Shown piece by piece: positions 41,522-53,237 of a stretch of 64,000 nt of DNA (within the stretch, counting starts at the first letter, position 1; every line of letters starts with the position of its first letter). Under the pieces are notes generated by a model. That model made no database searches and was not told the origin of the DNA. It was given only the letters and a program-made list of their open reading frames with translations. The DNA is from Saccopteryx bilineata (Eukaryota; Chordata; Mammalia; Chiroptera; Emballonuridae). The stretch spans positions 201,716,276 through 201,780,275 of the forward strand of contig NC_089492.1 of the NCBI RefSeq assembly GCF_036850765.1, in the 5' to 3' direction. The position numbers and the translations under genes were made by a program.

Positions 41522-41876
41522 CAAACTAATAAAAAGAAAGCTACAGATTGCTACGAGAGTACTTTGGGGAGGAGGACACAGGGGAGTGGAAAAGGTTCTG
41601 ATTGCTGTTCTTGGTTTTGCACTGTGTATGACTATCACCAGAGAAGACCCAAGTCCAAGGGGGCTCCCCCTCCTCGCTTCTCACCACACTTGCAAGAAAG
41701 CATGCAGCTTGCAGCTAGCTACACAGAGGGACAAGGCAGTTGGGAGCTCTTTGGATTTTTCAGGCCAGGAATAAGACAGTTGATTTGTTCGTAATTCTTT
41801 AAGACTTTTGAATCTATTCAATTTTTTGGTACCAAGTTCTTACTAACAATAGAAAATAAATTTGAATGCTTTTTCT

Positions 41877-42230
41877 AGGCCCTGGCCAGTTTGCTCAGGA
41901 GTAGAGCCTGGAGTGTGCATGTCCTGGGTTCAATTCCCGGTCAGGGCACACAGGGGAAGCAACCATTTACTTCTACACCCCTCCCCTTCTCTCTTCTCTC
42001 TCTGTCTCTCTCTTCCCCTCCTGCAGCCATGGCTCAGCTGGAGCAAGTTGGGCCCGGGTACTAAGGATGGCTCCATGGCCTCTCCTCAGGCGCTAAAATA
42101 GCTCGGTTGCTTGCAGAGCAACGGCCTCAGATAAGCAGAGCATTACCCCATAAGGGGGCTTGCAATGTGGATCCCAGGGCGCATGCAGAAGTCTGTCTCT
42201 TTGCCTTCCTGCTTCTCATTTTAGGGGGAA
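41877..42230 (+). mobile_element. tRNA-SINE, CCCTGGCC family
   Basis: gccctggccagtttgctcag start, ttcaattcccggtcagggca B-box, and the long body including agccatggctcagctggagc. Confidence 0.88.
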
Positions 42231-42352
42231 AATGCTTTTTCTACATTCTGAGACAGTTTAAATACCTTTAAATATTTCCTCCTTGTAATGTTAAGACAAT
42301 TCATCTGTAAAACACCTGGACTTGATGTCGTTTTTAAACAGAATTCTTTCAC

Positions 42353-42415
42353 CCAACCAGTGGTGCACAATGGATAGAGCGTCTTCACCTATGAAAGACA
42401 TCTTCACTAGGAATA
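42353..42415 (+). mobile_element. Short SINE scrap
   Basis: aaccagtggtgcacaatgga then tagagcgtcttc matches the head of the CCTGACC SINE family. Confidence 0.5.
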
Positions 42416-43270
42416 AATTCTTGGATTAAAAATCTCCCTCTTCAAAGTTATATACAAATTTCTGGCATTGTGTGAGGCTAGCTTTGTTTTTCTTTACTTG
42501 TAGGTAACTGGATTTTGTTTTTGCCTTTATCCTTAAAATTTAAACTTAGCATTAAATTTTAATTGTACCATATCTAAATTACAGGATGTGTCTAATGACA
42601 GACTCCATTTCTCATAGATTTTTCTGGAACATGATGAGGTCTTTCAATCTGTACACAAAGATCTTTCTTTAGCCCTCCCCACCCCCTTCCATATCTTTAC
42701 TCAACTGTATCTTTCAATAATGCTTCTTCTTTACTTGTTCTCGTCTTTGGAAACAACACCTCCCCCCCCCCCTGCTGCTGAAGTGCCTACCTCTGCTCTA
42801 GAGCCTGGCATCACTCTGGTTGGTACCATCTCTAGGTACTCTGTGTTCTCAGAGAGCTGGTCTTACGTTCTGTTCACACTGATCCTATTTTCTGAGGTCT
42901 CAGTGATACAATTTCTTTTTGTTTCTGCTACTTCATCTTTGGCTACAGCAGGAGATATGTCTGGGTGCTGGGATTAGAACATTTTTATTTTTCAGTGTAA
43001 AAAAAATTTTTGTACATATATGTTTTGGTAATAATTATATTATTTTGGAAAAATAAAACTAGAAAAAATAAAAATTGTTTCTCTAAAGTACTCCAGGAAC
43101 AGCACAACAAAAAATATCAGTATTTGTGAGTCTAGGAGATGTAGAAAAGTTATAATATGAAGATGGTAGTTAAAAATTATGTACTTTCATTTCCCAAAGG
43201 GAAAATTTCTAATATATTAAGAAAACAGAATGACAACATTATTTAGCCCTGTTCCCACATAAACACCAGT

Positions 43271-43276
43271 TTTATT
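43271..43276 (-). terminator. CCDC138: Second candidate CCDC138 poly(A) signal
   Basis: AATAAA on the - strand (TTTATT on +), 314 nt beyond the stop. Confidence 0.4.
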
Positions 43277-43461
43277 CCAAATAATTACATAATTTTAAGG
43301 AGTTCTCTAAAACAGTTACAAAAAAATAACACCAGTGTCATTAATTCTGGAAATTCTACTTTGCACATCCGTACTACCCTAAGTTGAACTGAACTGTAAC
43401 ATTCCAAAAACTCCAGAACGTCTATAGGTTGCATTATTAGAGGTAAAAAATATTTTTCTAC

Positions 43462-43467
43462 TTTATT
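43462..43467 (-). terminator. CCDC138: Candidate CCDC138 poly(A) signal
   Basis: AATAAA on the - strand, 123 nt beyond the stop codon. The nearest canonical signal. Confidence 0.45.
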
Positions 43468-43589
43468 TTTCATGATAAAAGATACTACTAGAAGCTTTAC
43501 TTGGTAGACTTTTAGTTACCTTAATGATCTCTGCAATCTTTCAAATAAGCACCACATATATAATATCTATAAAATAACAATAAACCAGT

Positions 43590-43755
43590 CTAGTGGCCTG
43601 CACTGGGGGCCAGGGGGCTGCATTTCGTTAAACCCAAATTGAACAGAGTGGAATTCAGGTTAATGCAGAGAAAGGCGTGCTCTGGGTGTGTCGTCCTCTG
43701 TATTTCCTGAAGCATCAGGTGAATTGTAAAAAGTTCAAAGAACTTCTTGTTACTC
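43590..43755 (-). CDS. CCDC138: CCDC138 last coding exon
   Basis: Acceptor ttctcttacag on the - strand, stop TAG at 43592-43590. After completing a Lys codon it reads SNKKFFELFTIHLMLQEIQR then TTHPEHAFLCINLNSTLFNL and GLTKCSPLAPSAGH. It matches the C-terminus of human CCDC138 from memory, with a few substitutions near the end. CCDC138 is a coiled-coil protein linked to the centrosome or centriolar satellites; its molecular role is poorly known. The coiled-coil region lies upstream of this window. Confidence 0.95.
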
Positions 43756-45912
43756 CTGTAAGAGAACAAATGCACTAATTTAATTACACACATTTAAGGG
43801 GTTCATCTATGACGGCACTGAGAGATTACACTTGTAAATATGGAAAAATGGCATGTTTTTAAAAATAATGAAGAATATTGGTAACCAAAGAGTTAATATA
43901 CCAAGACATACTCCCAATAGGTCTATGAGCTAGGCCTAGAATGAAAAAGTGTTCAAGAGAAAAGGAAAATGCTTCCTAATCCTGAAAACTGTACCCTATT
44001 CACTATCACTGCACTTGAGAACTGTTTTTTCTAAACAGCTAGAAAATATCAAATACTTGGTCATCTTATTTTAAGTAAGCTGGACTTTTTAAATTACTAG
44101 AGTATTGGTTTACCTTTTGCTCCAAAATAGTTTTCAACCATCTTCTTTCTAATAACCAGTCAGTAATTTCATTATCATTTAGAATTATATCTGATTACAT
44201 ATTTCTTACTTTCTGTCTACACATACTTGTATCTTGAAAGAAATGATCAAATAGCTGCATATAACCATCTACTTGATACAGAAGAGTTTACATCTTTGTG
44301 GTTTTAAAGATTTACTTTAAGATTAATTGAGCATTAACTATTTCCAACCCTCTTGTTCAAGCTTTGTTCTGGTTTTTATATGACTTTGAAATGAACATAA
44401 GCTATAAAACACATCATAGATAGTAAAACAGTTTGGCCCACGGATATACTTGCACTTTGCGATGACTTTAAAAAAATCCCATCAATTAACAGCTAAGAAA
44501 GAATTAAACCTAAGTAATGTGATTGCAGCTTCATGGCACCACGGGAAAACTGTAACAGGTCTTACTGAGAATTTACCGATTACGAATCAAGACAATCATG
44601 GTGCAGTCAGTTTTCAAGAAAAGAAAGATAATGATTTGGTAACTTTAATTGACAGCAGACGAAAACCAGTAATCTGGTGAGCTGAGCATGAGGTTATAAT
44701 TTGGTAACTACTAATTTACTATGGTGTGGTGTGGTGTGTGAGGCACCAAACAGGACATATTGGCTTACTGTCACACATCTGCAAGTAATTTTAAGATGCA
44801 TTATATTTAATATTCAGGTATAATGAGGCCCGGTAAACTACCTAAGCTCACTACCATGAAGTCATGGCTGAGGGAAAAAAAGGTGCAGAGGAACTGAGCA
44901 AAACCACAACCTTACTGTTATAAAAACAAGTGTTCAGATTTGCCTCATTGGACAATACCAAGAATCTAAGAAAATGCAGCTTAATATCTATGTCCTTTAT
45001 CTATAATTTAAAAAATTATTAAACCAATGTTTGCATAAGAGGAAAGAAGAAAAAATATAAAAAGAAAGCCCCCAATTCTTATAAAATACAAATTAGTAGC
45101 AAGCCCATGTTTCCTAAAATATGTATTATTTTAAATCTTTACTAACATTTTAAATCTTTTCTGCCTGATTTTTCCTCATTCCCTAAACCACATCAATAAT
45201 AATCTGAAAAATATGATTTTATCATTTTACTTTCACCTGTGGTGGCACAGAATACCAGTGTCACAACTTGTTCTGAGACATCTCTGGTGGCTAGTAACTG
45301 CTCTTAGTTTTCATTACTGTTTGTGGTAGAAACAGTAAGACATTCTAAGATTAAAACTCTAATTCTATTGTATCATGATGCAGTCTCAATATTTATGAAT
45401 CTAAATTTTCTAGGTTTATTGAAAATTTTTAATAAAGTTGAATAAATGTAGAATTCAGAAAGGTTTAAATGATCAGAATAGGATGTCTTTTAGAAATAAA
45501 AAATGCTGCCCTGGCCGGTTGGCTTAGTGGTAGAGCATCGGCCTGGCGTGCAGAAGTCCCGGGTTCGATTCCCGGCCAGGGCACACAGGAGAAGCACCCA
45601 TCTGCTTCACCACCCCTCCCCCTCTCCTTCCTCTCTGTCTCTCTCTTCCCCTCCCGCAGCGAGGCTCCATTGGAGCAAAGATGGCCCGGGCACTGGGGAT
45701 GGCTCCTTGGCCTCTGCCCCAGGCGCTAGAGTGGCTCTGGTCGCGGCAGAGCGACGCCCCGGAGGGGCAGAGCATCTCCCCCTGGTGGGCAGAGCATCGC
45801 CCCCTGGTGGGTGTGCCGGGTGGATCCCAGTCAGGTGCATGCGGGAGTCTGTCTGACTGTCTCTCCCCATTTCTAGCTTCAGAAAAATACAAAAAAAAAA
45901 AAAAATGCTCAC
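43756..45912 (-). other. CCDC138: CCDC138 last intron
   Basis: 2.2 kb, AT-rich. Apart from the SINE at 45508-45899 and a GTGTG run near 44720, nothing was recognised. Confidence 0.75.
45508..45899 (+). mobile_element. Long tRNA-SINE, CCCTGGCC family, at a splice donor
   Basis: gccctggccggttggcttag head, gggttcgattcccggccagg B-box, long body, poly(A). Target-site duplication AAAAAATGCT at 45498-45507 and 45900-45909; the right copy overlaps the CCDC138 donor. Confidence 0.97.
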
Positions 45913-46051
45913 TTAATCTTAGAAAGTTTCTGCAGGATGATGCTGAGCTTTTCTAGGATCTGAAGATCCAGCTTTGGGGTTCGGAGCAGCACAGAGCACG
46001 TGCGGAAAAACAGAGTGTTGCTGCAGGCTTCCAGGAAGGGCTGCAGGGACT
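45913..46051 (-). CDS. CCDC138: CCDC138 penultimate coding exon
   Basis: 139 nt. Acceptor gtttgtcttgcag, donor GTGAGC (45912-45907). It reads KSLQPFLEACSNTLFFRTCS then VLLRTPKLDLQILEKLSIIL and QKLSKIK, near identical to human. Frame joins the neighbours exactly (A+AG, AA+G). A SINE ends at the donor; see findings. Confidence 0.95.
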
Positions 46052-46174
46052 CTGCAAGACAAACCACCATGTGTTACTGTTTGGGACTAACTGAAAGGCA
46101 AAAACAATATAAAACCAGAATTGTATGGGGTTTTTATGAACATTGATTTAATTTTCATTTCTTTCATAATTAAA

Positions 46175-46347
46175 CTTCTTAAAGATTTTATTTATTGATT
46201 TGAGAGAAAGAGAGAAAGAGAGAGAGAAAGGCAGGGTGGGGGGGAGGAGTGGGAAGCATCAACTTGTAGTTGCTCCGGGATTTCAAAACCAAAGACCTTA
46301 GCATTCCAGGTAGACGCTTTATCCACTGCGCCACCACAGGTCAGGCT
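46175..46347 (-). mobile_element. Short tRNA-SINE (antisense)
   Basis: The reverse complement starts gcctgacctgtggtggcgca and ends in an A-rich/GAGA tail (attttatttattgatttgag on +). Confidence 0.85.
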
Positions 46348-46585
46348 CATACATAAACTTTGAGGCAAAAATATCATCATTTGAAAAATTAAAATATCCA
46401 CTGGCTCTTGTTGAACAATGCAAACCAAAGATAAGATTACTTTCTCTAACATCAAACTTCAATGAAGCAGAATCTAGCAAAAATCCCATAGTTAAAAAGA
46501 AAAGGGGGGAAAGTCATCTCTTCAATAAGTTCATAACTGTAAGCTGAGTTTAAATAATTACCAGTAAGAAATTTTGTTGAGTTAT

Positions 46586-46779
46586 TAAACGTTTTTATTT
46601 TTTAATTTTTATTTATTGATTTGAGAGAGAAATAGTGCGAGAGAATGAAACATTGACTAATGTTGTTTCACTTATTTATGCATCATTCATTGCTTCTTGT
46701 GTGTGCCCTGACTAGGGATTGAACCCTCAACCTGTTGTTTCTGGACGATGCTCTAACCAATGGAGCTAACCAGCCAGGC
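46586..46779 (-). mobile_element. Short tRNA-SINE (antisense)
   Basis: The reverse complement starts gcctggctggttagctccat; on + it ends ctaaccagccaggc. Same tail structure as the neighbour at 46175. Confidence 0.8.
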
Positions 46780-46924
46780 TATCACCCATCTTTTCATATG
46801 AACACAACTATAGGAAGATGTCTGAAATAGTGTTCAGCTATTGTTAATGATGGTTATTTCTAAATGATAATGTTTACAGTGCTTAAAAAAACACACTTCC
46901 TACATTTCTTCTTTGCCTGAATTG

Positions 46925-47460
46925 TTGTTTTATTCTAAAAGTTTATTTACATTTAACTTTTAAATTATGATTAAATATGCATAACACAGTATTTGCCATA
47001 ATATCCATTTTTAAGTGTGCAGTTTGTTGGTGTTAAGTACACTCATATTCTGTGCAACCATCCAGCTCCAAAATTTTTCACCTTTCCCACTGAAACTAAA
47101 CCCATCAATGACTAACTTCCCATCTCCCTCTTTCCCCAACTCTTGCCAACCAACATTCTACATTCTGTCATTACAAATTTCACATAAATAAAATTTATAA
47201 AAAGGGAATAATACAAAATTAGTCTTTTTGTGCCTGGCTTATCCCACTTTGCATGTCTTCAGGATCCATCCATAGTTAGAGTTTCCATTTTAAGGCTGAA
47301 TAATGTTCCATTATATATATACATCACGTTTCCTTCCACTTTGTATGTCAGAATTCCCTCCCACTTTAAGGCTGAATAGTATTTCATTATATACACCACA
47401 TTTCTCTTGCTTCTTTCAAGATTCTCTCTTTAACTTTTGACAGTTATGTGCCACATAACA
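46925..47460 (-). mobile_element. Old L1 fragment (antisense)
   Basis: It contains taagtgtgcagtttgttggt, gtgcaaccatccagctccaa and ttaaggctgaataatgttcc, familiar antisense L1 3' blocks. A short internal duplication (ttttaaggctgaata twice) is present. Confidence 0.7.
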
Positions 47461-48634
47461 ACATTTCAGTCAATGACAGACTACATATATCACAGTGGTA
47501 CATAAAATTATACCACATCGCCTAGGTGTGTAGTAGGCTCTACCATCTAGGTAGAAACACAATTCCTATTAACTTAAAAGTAAATCACTGAATCTCTCAA
47601 AATAATTATTTATCTAGTATCTGCCGGCATTTTCTAAAGTGTTTATATGTTTCTAAAAATTATGAGCTGTCAGCAATTTTGCATGCTCTTTGCTAGTTAT
47701 TATTTGTGCGTGATAGTCCTCAGCCAGTTGATAACTAACTAGAAGAATGCTTCACACAACTTGCATACTAAGAATTAAGTCTGTACTTCTCACGTAGCAG
47801 TTATTTCAATCTTTTAAGAATTTTAAGGCAAGATGGTAAACAGAAAACAATGATTTAAAAAGCAAACTCTCCTCAGCTCTCAAATATAAATATTTGCATG
47901 CTATTACATGGGACAAAATGTATCACTTTTAGACAGTAAAGCTTTTATTTTTAGGTCTGATGGCTTAAACGTTATGACCTAGCAACATTTGATATCAACC
48001 AAAAAAGTTAAGCTGCCCATTCCTCAAACTGAAGAAAGGTCAATAAAAATTTTAAAAGGAAAAAAAGCAACAGTACAAACACAATATACATGTAATCTTT
48101 TTTGTCTCGTTTTTCCATATAGGTAATCTTTTGAAAATACCCAACTGTGTGTAAATTCCCTTCTTTATGATTTTACCAAATTCACCTTCCTTCTTTTTTG
48201 GAACAAGGCAGGTGTGAGACACACTAAGGATTAGCTATTTCTGAAAGGTGAGCATGAGTCTGTCAGGGCTTGAGCTGCATGCCAGTCAGGGACGCAGGCT
48301 CCGCACATAACCAGTAACTCTCCAAGCAAAGCTCCTTGTCTCCCTCTTCCCATAGTTTCAAGCCCTGCTCCTCTTTACTTTTTCATTACTGAGAGAATTC
48401 CAAAGCTTCTTCCCCCTTTCCTTCCTTTCCTTTTTAATCCTTTGGGCACAGTATCTACTGCTTTCTGTTCTTAAATCTCTCAGTTCTGGGACCCTAACTT
48501 CTTTGGAAGCTTCTTCCTTGTCACTACCTTTTCTTTTCCTGAAAGACTTGTGTCTTCCTCATCACTGCCCTGGCCCAAACCGTGTGACATTAAACAAGTC
48601 ATTTAATTCCTCAAAGCCCTATGTTCCCCCTCTA

Positions 48635-48638
<4 letters not shown>

Positions 48639-48682
<44 letters not shown>
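48639..48682. repeat. TG microsatellite
   Basis: Around 20 TG units, adjacent to the hAT MITE at 48700. Confidence 0.97.
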
Positions 48683-48685
<3 letters not shown>

Positions 48686-48699
48686 AACATTATGTATAT

Positions 48700-49015
48700 C
48701 AGGGGTCGGGAACCTATGGCTCGTGAGCCAGATGTGGCTCTTTTGATGGCTGCATCTGGCCCACAAACAGTTCTTTAATAAAAAAATAATGTAAAAAATA
48801 TAAAACATTCTCATGTATTACAATCCATTCATTTCCTACTGCTCATGTTCATGGTTGCGGCTGGCTAGAGCCAATCACAGCTGTCTTCTGGGAAAACACC
48901 AAATTTTGATTGGATAATGCATAACGTGCACAGGTCATTGTATGGCTCTCACGGAATTACATTTTAAAATATGTGGCGTTCATGGCTCTCTCAGCCAAAA
49001 AGGTTCCGACCCCTG
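48700..49015 (+). mobile_element. Non-autonomous hAT transposon, second copy
   Basis: Same family as 32007-32327 (caggggtcgggaacctatgg start, ggttccgacccctg end). The flanking 8-mers ATGTATAT and ACGTAGAT differ at two positions, a decayed duplication. Confidence 0.9.
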
Positions 49016-49062
49016 ACGTAGATGAACTAGAAGAGCCATGAACAACTCAGTGACTCATACCA

Positions 49063-49426
49063 TCTTTTTATAATATATATATATTAGTGACAGAGAGAGA
49101 CAGAAACAGAAAGGAGAGAGATGAGAAGCATCAATCCTTCGTTGTGGCACGTTAAGTTGTTCACTGATTGCTTTCTCACGTGTGCCTTGACTGGGGGCTC
49201 CAGCTGAGCCAGTGACTCCTTGCTCAAGCCAGTAATCTTGGGTTCGAGCCAGCAACTATGCGGTCATGCCTGTGATCCCACATCCAAGCTGGCAACCCCA
49301 CTCAAGCTAGTGAGCCCATACTGAAGCTGATAAGCCCATGCTGAAGCTGGTGACCTCAGGGTTTCAAACCTGGGTACTCGGCATCCCAAGTCAATGCTCT
49401 ATCCACTGCACCACTGCCTGGTCAGG
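49063..49426 (-). mobile_element. tRNA-SINE, CCTGACC family (antisense)
   Basis: The reverse complement starts cctgaccaggcagtggtgca. The middle has repeated 'aagctggtgagccc' modules. Confidence 0.88.
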
Positions 49427-49723
49427 CTATAATAAATATTTTATAACTCCTCTTTACTATCCTGAAGATATCCTAAAGCAAACAGCATACTTACACATAT
49501 ATTTTTAATCAATATAATGTCCTATATATAATGAACAGGAAAATAAAAAATAATTTATAATGAAATAATATTATTCAGTGACTATGTCAATACTTAAAAC
49601 TGTAAAATGTAATAAAGGGATCAGATGCTTGTATCTACACAGAATCACCATAAATGCAAGAAGTATACATGCAAACTGGTACTGATAGAACTATCAAATT
49701 ATTGAGGGGAAAAAATGAAAATA

Positions 49724-50070
49724 GTGTGGCAGGCTGAATAATGATCCCCACAAAAGAAGTCTATATCCTAATCACTGGTACCTTATGTGGTGAAATTATT
49801 TTATATGACAAAGGCTTTGTTACTGTGACTAAGTTAGTTAATAGCCTTAAAATGGGGAAGATTATCCTTGATCAATCAGCCTCAATGCAATCACAAGCGT
49901 TTTTATAAATGGGAGGCAGAGGGAGATTTCAGACAGAATAGAAAAGGGCAATGTTGCATTAACCATATTTTTCTGATGCTTTGACATCTGGGGCCTTCCT
50001 GACTCTGGAATGACTGCCCCTCCCAGAGTTAGCCAATACCTAAAGATTGCTACTGCCACACTGAGCAATG
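49724..50070 (+). mobile_element. MLT1-like MaLR LTR (old)
   Basis: ggctgaataatgatccccac then aagtctatatcctaatcact, and a later tttgacatctggggcc region, follow the MLT1 pattern. LTR only, no internal sequence. Family call from memory. Confidence 0.55.
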
Positions 50071-50223
50071 GCTTTCCATTTTTAGTTTCCACTTCTGGAA
50101 AGCACAAACATTTTAACTTTAGCAGTGCTATAGAGGGAAGAGGAATAGGAAAGAGGACATACTACAAGGTAAAAAGAATTACTGAAATAAAATGGCTGCC
50201 TGACACAAGTAAAGGGGTTACTT

Positions 50224-50238
50224 AAGATTTAAGGAGCA
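50224..50238 (+). repeat. L1 target-site duplication, left copy
   Basis: AAGATTTAAGGAGCA, identical to 57538-57552. Confidence 0.93.
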
Positions 50239-51875
50239 GGGGAACCAAGATGGCCACGGAGTAGGCAGACGCACCAACTCCCACTTCCCAGAACCAAGGT
50301 GGATTACAACTTAAATCTGAGAATACTCATCATGAAAGACAAATTTTGGATTGAAGTAGGAGGATTCTACAATGGAGGACCACCAAAGAACCTACACTGA
50401 GTCTGGTAGGAGGGGCAGAGCTGTAGAAGCTACCCTTGCTACGGGAGTAGGGACTGGGAGCGGTGCCTGGGAGGAATTTACACAAAGGGGAGGGCTGTCC
50501 AGCAAGTTGCAGGTCCTTATCCCCAAACCCAGAATTCCAGCCTAGAGCTTGGAGTTGGGAAGGGGCTGACGGACTATATTGGCTGAGAAAAATGCCTGGA
50601 CACAGTTTGAGAGGAGACAGGACTCAGACCCAGGCTCTATATTAAAGGAACTGCATGGAAAGCCTTGCTCACAGCCACTTTCCCAGAGCTCCAGGACACC
50701 CTAACCCCTGGGCTGAGTCACTCCCCAAATTTAAAGTGAACCAACATCACCAACAAAGGAGAGAAAGTGCCCCGTCCACCGGAGGCTCCCCTACCCTAGC
50801 TAGAACAAAGGCGCTTAGAGCCAGGAGCCATGTTAGGAACACAAATAGAGAGTGCAGAGGTCTAAGCTACACCACCCACCACACTGCTGAGTGCTCGCCC
50901 GGGGCAGACAGGCCGGAAGCGGCAGGGCACAGCTGCAGAGGTTTGAGTGCTGTGGTCTGCGCAAACCAGCCACAGAGCCCAGGACTGCTGCAGCCGCTGG
51001 GGAAGTCTGGGCTCGCACCGGCCCCTGTGCCCTGAGTGGCCCACCCTAGGTGCACATGGAGGCCCAAGAATCAACAGAGGGGCAACACGGGCACGTGTGA
51101 GCCTGACCAGGGCTGGGCGTGCCCTTGGCAGTGATCCGAGCCGAGGCGGAGCCCCAGTGACAACTGAGTGAGGAAGTGCAGGTGTGCATGCACGCACCAG
51201 TCTGCCAGTGACAGACTACTGCAGAAATCCTAGTGGCACAGTAACCTGCTAAGAGTGTGGACACGCCCTCAGCAGTAACATCAGCACAGGCGACCTCCTC
51301 AGAGATCTGAGAGGGTGTGCGCGACCCCCCAAGGTGGCTGCTGAGATCTGAGCCAACCGGGGTAGTGCCCGAGGCAGTCCAGACGGGCACCCAGGCACAC
51401 TTGAGCCCAACCAGGGCAGTAGTGGTCATGGAGATTGGCTGGAGCCAGCAGCACCTAAGCCTAAAAGCCCCAGGCAGCAACAGCAGTGGTGGCCTGGTAG
51501 AGAGACCACAAAATGGGAGCTAAAATGTCTGGATAGAAAAACACCTGAGGCAAAGAAGTAGGCCACACCTAATACTGTACCTAATTACTGAATTACAGTA
51601 CTGAGCCCAACAAGTAGCCAGCAATAAAAGACAACATAAAGTGTAATTTAGGGGAACTTGAGCTTTTAAAGTAACTTCTTCCAGGCCAAGAGTAGATATA
51701 AGCAAGCCTAGGAGTGCAGCTGATATTTACAACGGCACCTGGACCCAGCAGAGGCAACCACAAAATCTGGATAATCTGTAACTCCCAAAAAGTGGATAAG
51801 AACCAGCCACAGGTAGTGACCCCCACTGATCTGCACCAGGCCTCAGCCAGGGAATTTCAGGGCAACACAGACAAA

Positions 51876-53178
51876 ATGGGAAGAAAGGGAAGTGCAATCC
51901 AAACAACTCAACAAGAGAAACCCTCAGAAAAAGAGCTGAGTGAGATGGATATAAGCCAACTACCAGAGGAAGAGTTTAGAATAATGATTATTAGAATGCT
52001 GAAAGATCTTAGAACAACAATGCATGGTCACAGAGCACATAAATAAAGAAATAACAAGTATTAAAAAGGACACTGGCCCTGGCCGGTTGGCTCAGCGGTA
52101 GAGCGTCGGCCTAGCGTGCGGAGGACCCGGGTTCGATTCCCGGCCAGGGCACACAGGAGAAGCGCCCATTTGCTTCTCCACCCCTCCGCCGCGCTTTCCT
52201 CTCTGTCTCTCTCTTCCCCTCCCGCAGCCAAGGCTCCATTGGAGCAAAGATGGCCCGGGCGCTGGGGATGGCTCTGTGGCCTCTGCCCCAGGCGCTAGAG
52301 TGGCTCTGGTCGCAACATGGCGACGCCCAGGATGGGCAGAGCATCGCCCCCTGGTGGGCAGAGCATCGCCCCTGGTGGGCGTGCCGGGTGGATCCCGGTC
52401 GGGCGCATGCGGGAGTCTGTCTGACTGTCTCTCCCTGTTTCCAGCTTCAGAAAAATGAAAAAAAAAACAAAACAAAACAAACAAAAAAAAAAAGGACACT
52501 GAAATAATAAAGAAAAAGTAAAAAAGAACCAGTCAGAAATGAAGACTACACTAGAAGCAATTAAAAGCAGGTTGGATGAAGCAGAAGACAGAATCAGCAA
52601 TTTAGAAGACAAGATAATTGAAAACACAGAAGCAGAGCAGCAAAAAGAGAATAAAAAATTCTGAGGAAACTCTAAAAGAGCTCTGTGACAATCTAAAGAG
52701 AAACAACATCCGCATCATAGGGGTTCCTGAAGAAGAAGAGAAAGAACAAGGGTTAGAGACTTTGTTCAATCAAATCATAGCCGAAAAGTTCCCTAAACTG
52801 AGGCAGGAAAAAGTCACACAAGTTCAAGAAGCACAAAGAATTCCATTAAAGAGAAACCCAAAGAAATCCACACCAAGACACATCATAATTAAAATAGCAA
52901 AGCTAAGAGATAAGGAGAAAATATTAAAAGTTGCTAGAGCAAAAAAGACTATCACCTACAAAGGAGCCCTTATAAGGATGATATCCGACTTCTCAACAGA
53001 AACACTAGAGGCCAGAAGGGAATGGCAAGAAATATTCAAAGTAATGCAGAACAAGAGCCTACAACCAAGACTACTTTATCCAGCAAGGCTATCATTTAAA
53101 ATTGAAGGAAAAATAAAAATCAAGGAATTCATTACAACCAACCCAATGCTGCAAGAAATGTTAAGGGACCTGTTGTAA
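51876..53178 (+). pseudogene. L1 ORF1 (RNA-binding coiled-coil protein), broken
   Basis: It starts MGRKGSAIQTTQQEKPSEKE. The frame ends at 52046 after a shift, a SINE interrupts at 52076-52488, and the frame resumes before 52618. The second part carries the RRM-like and C-terminal domains (NIRIIGVPEEEEKEQGLETL; YKGALIRMISDFSTETL) and stops at 53178. ORF1p is the RNA chaperone of L1; this copy cannot make it. Confidence 0.92.
52076..52488 (+). mobile_element. Long tRNA-SINE inside L1 ORF1
   Basis: gccctggccggttggctcag head, cgggttcgattcccggccag B-box and poly(A)-rich tail. Perfect 13-bp duplication AAAAAGGACACTG at 52063-52075 and 52489-52501. Confidence 0.97.
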
Positions 53179-53237
53179 ACAGAACAAAGGGGGGAAAGAA
53201 TAACAGCAAAAAGAGAAATATAGCTTTAAAGAACAAA

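Larger units (their letters stand above)
39230..41540 (+). other. EDAR: EDAR 3' untranslated region (inferred extent)
   Basis: Non-coding sequence after the EDAR stop as far as the first good poly(A) signal at 41516. The length (about 2.3 kb) is what I recall for mammalian EDAR mRNA. It holds a perfect hairpin at 39303-39330, a MIR-like remnant near 40290 and a GC-rich block at about 40550-40690. The transcript end is inferred, not observed. Confidence 0.6.
41541..43589. other. EDAR-CCDC138 convergent interval
   Basis: About 2 kb between the inferred EDAR 3' end and the CCDC138 stop. It contains a SINE (41877-42230), a short SINE scrap (42353-42415) and AT-rich sequence. CCDC138 3'UTR lies at the right end. 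Confidence 0.7.

Noticed and set aside
45508..45600. tRNA gene (A and B boxes, cgggttcgattcccg)
   Set aside because: It belongs to a multi-copy tRNA-derived SINE with a long body, poly(A) and target-site duplication. The same holds for the other copies.
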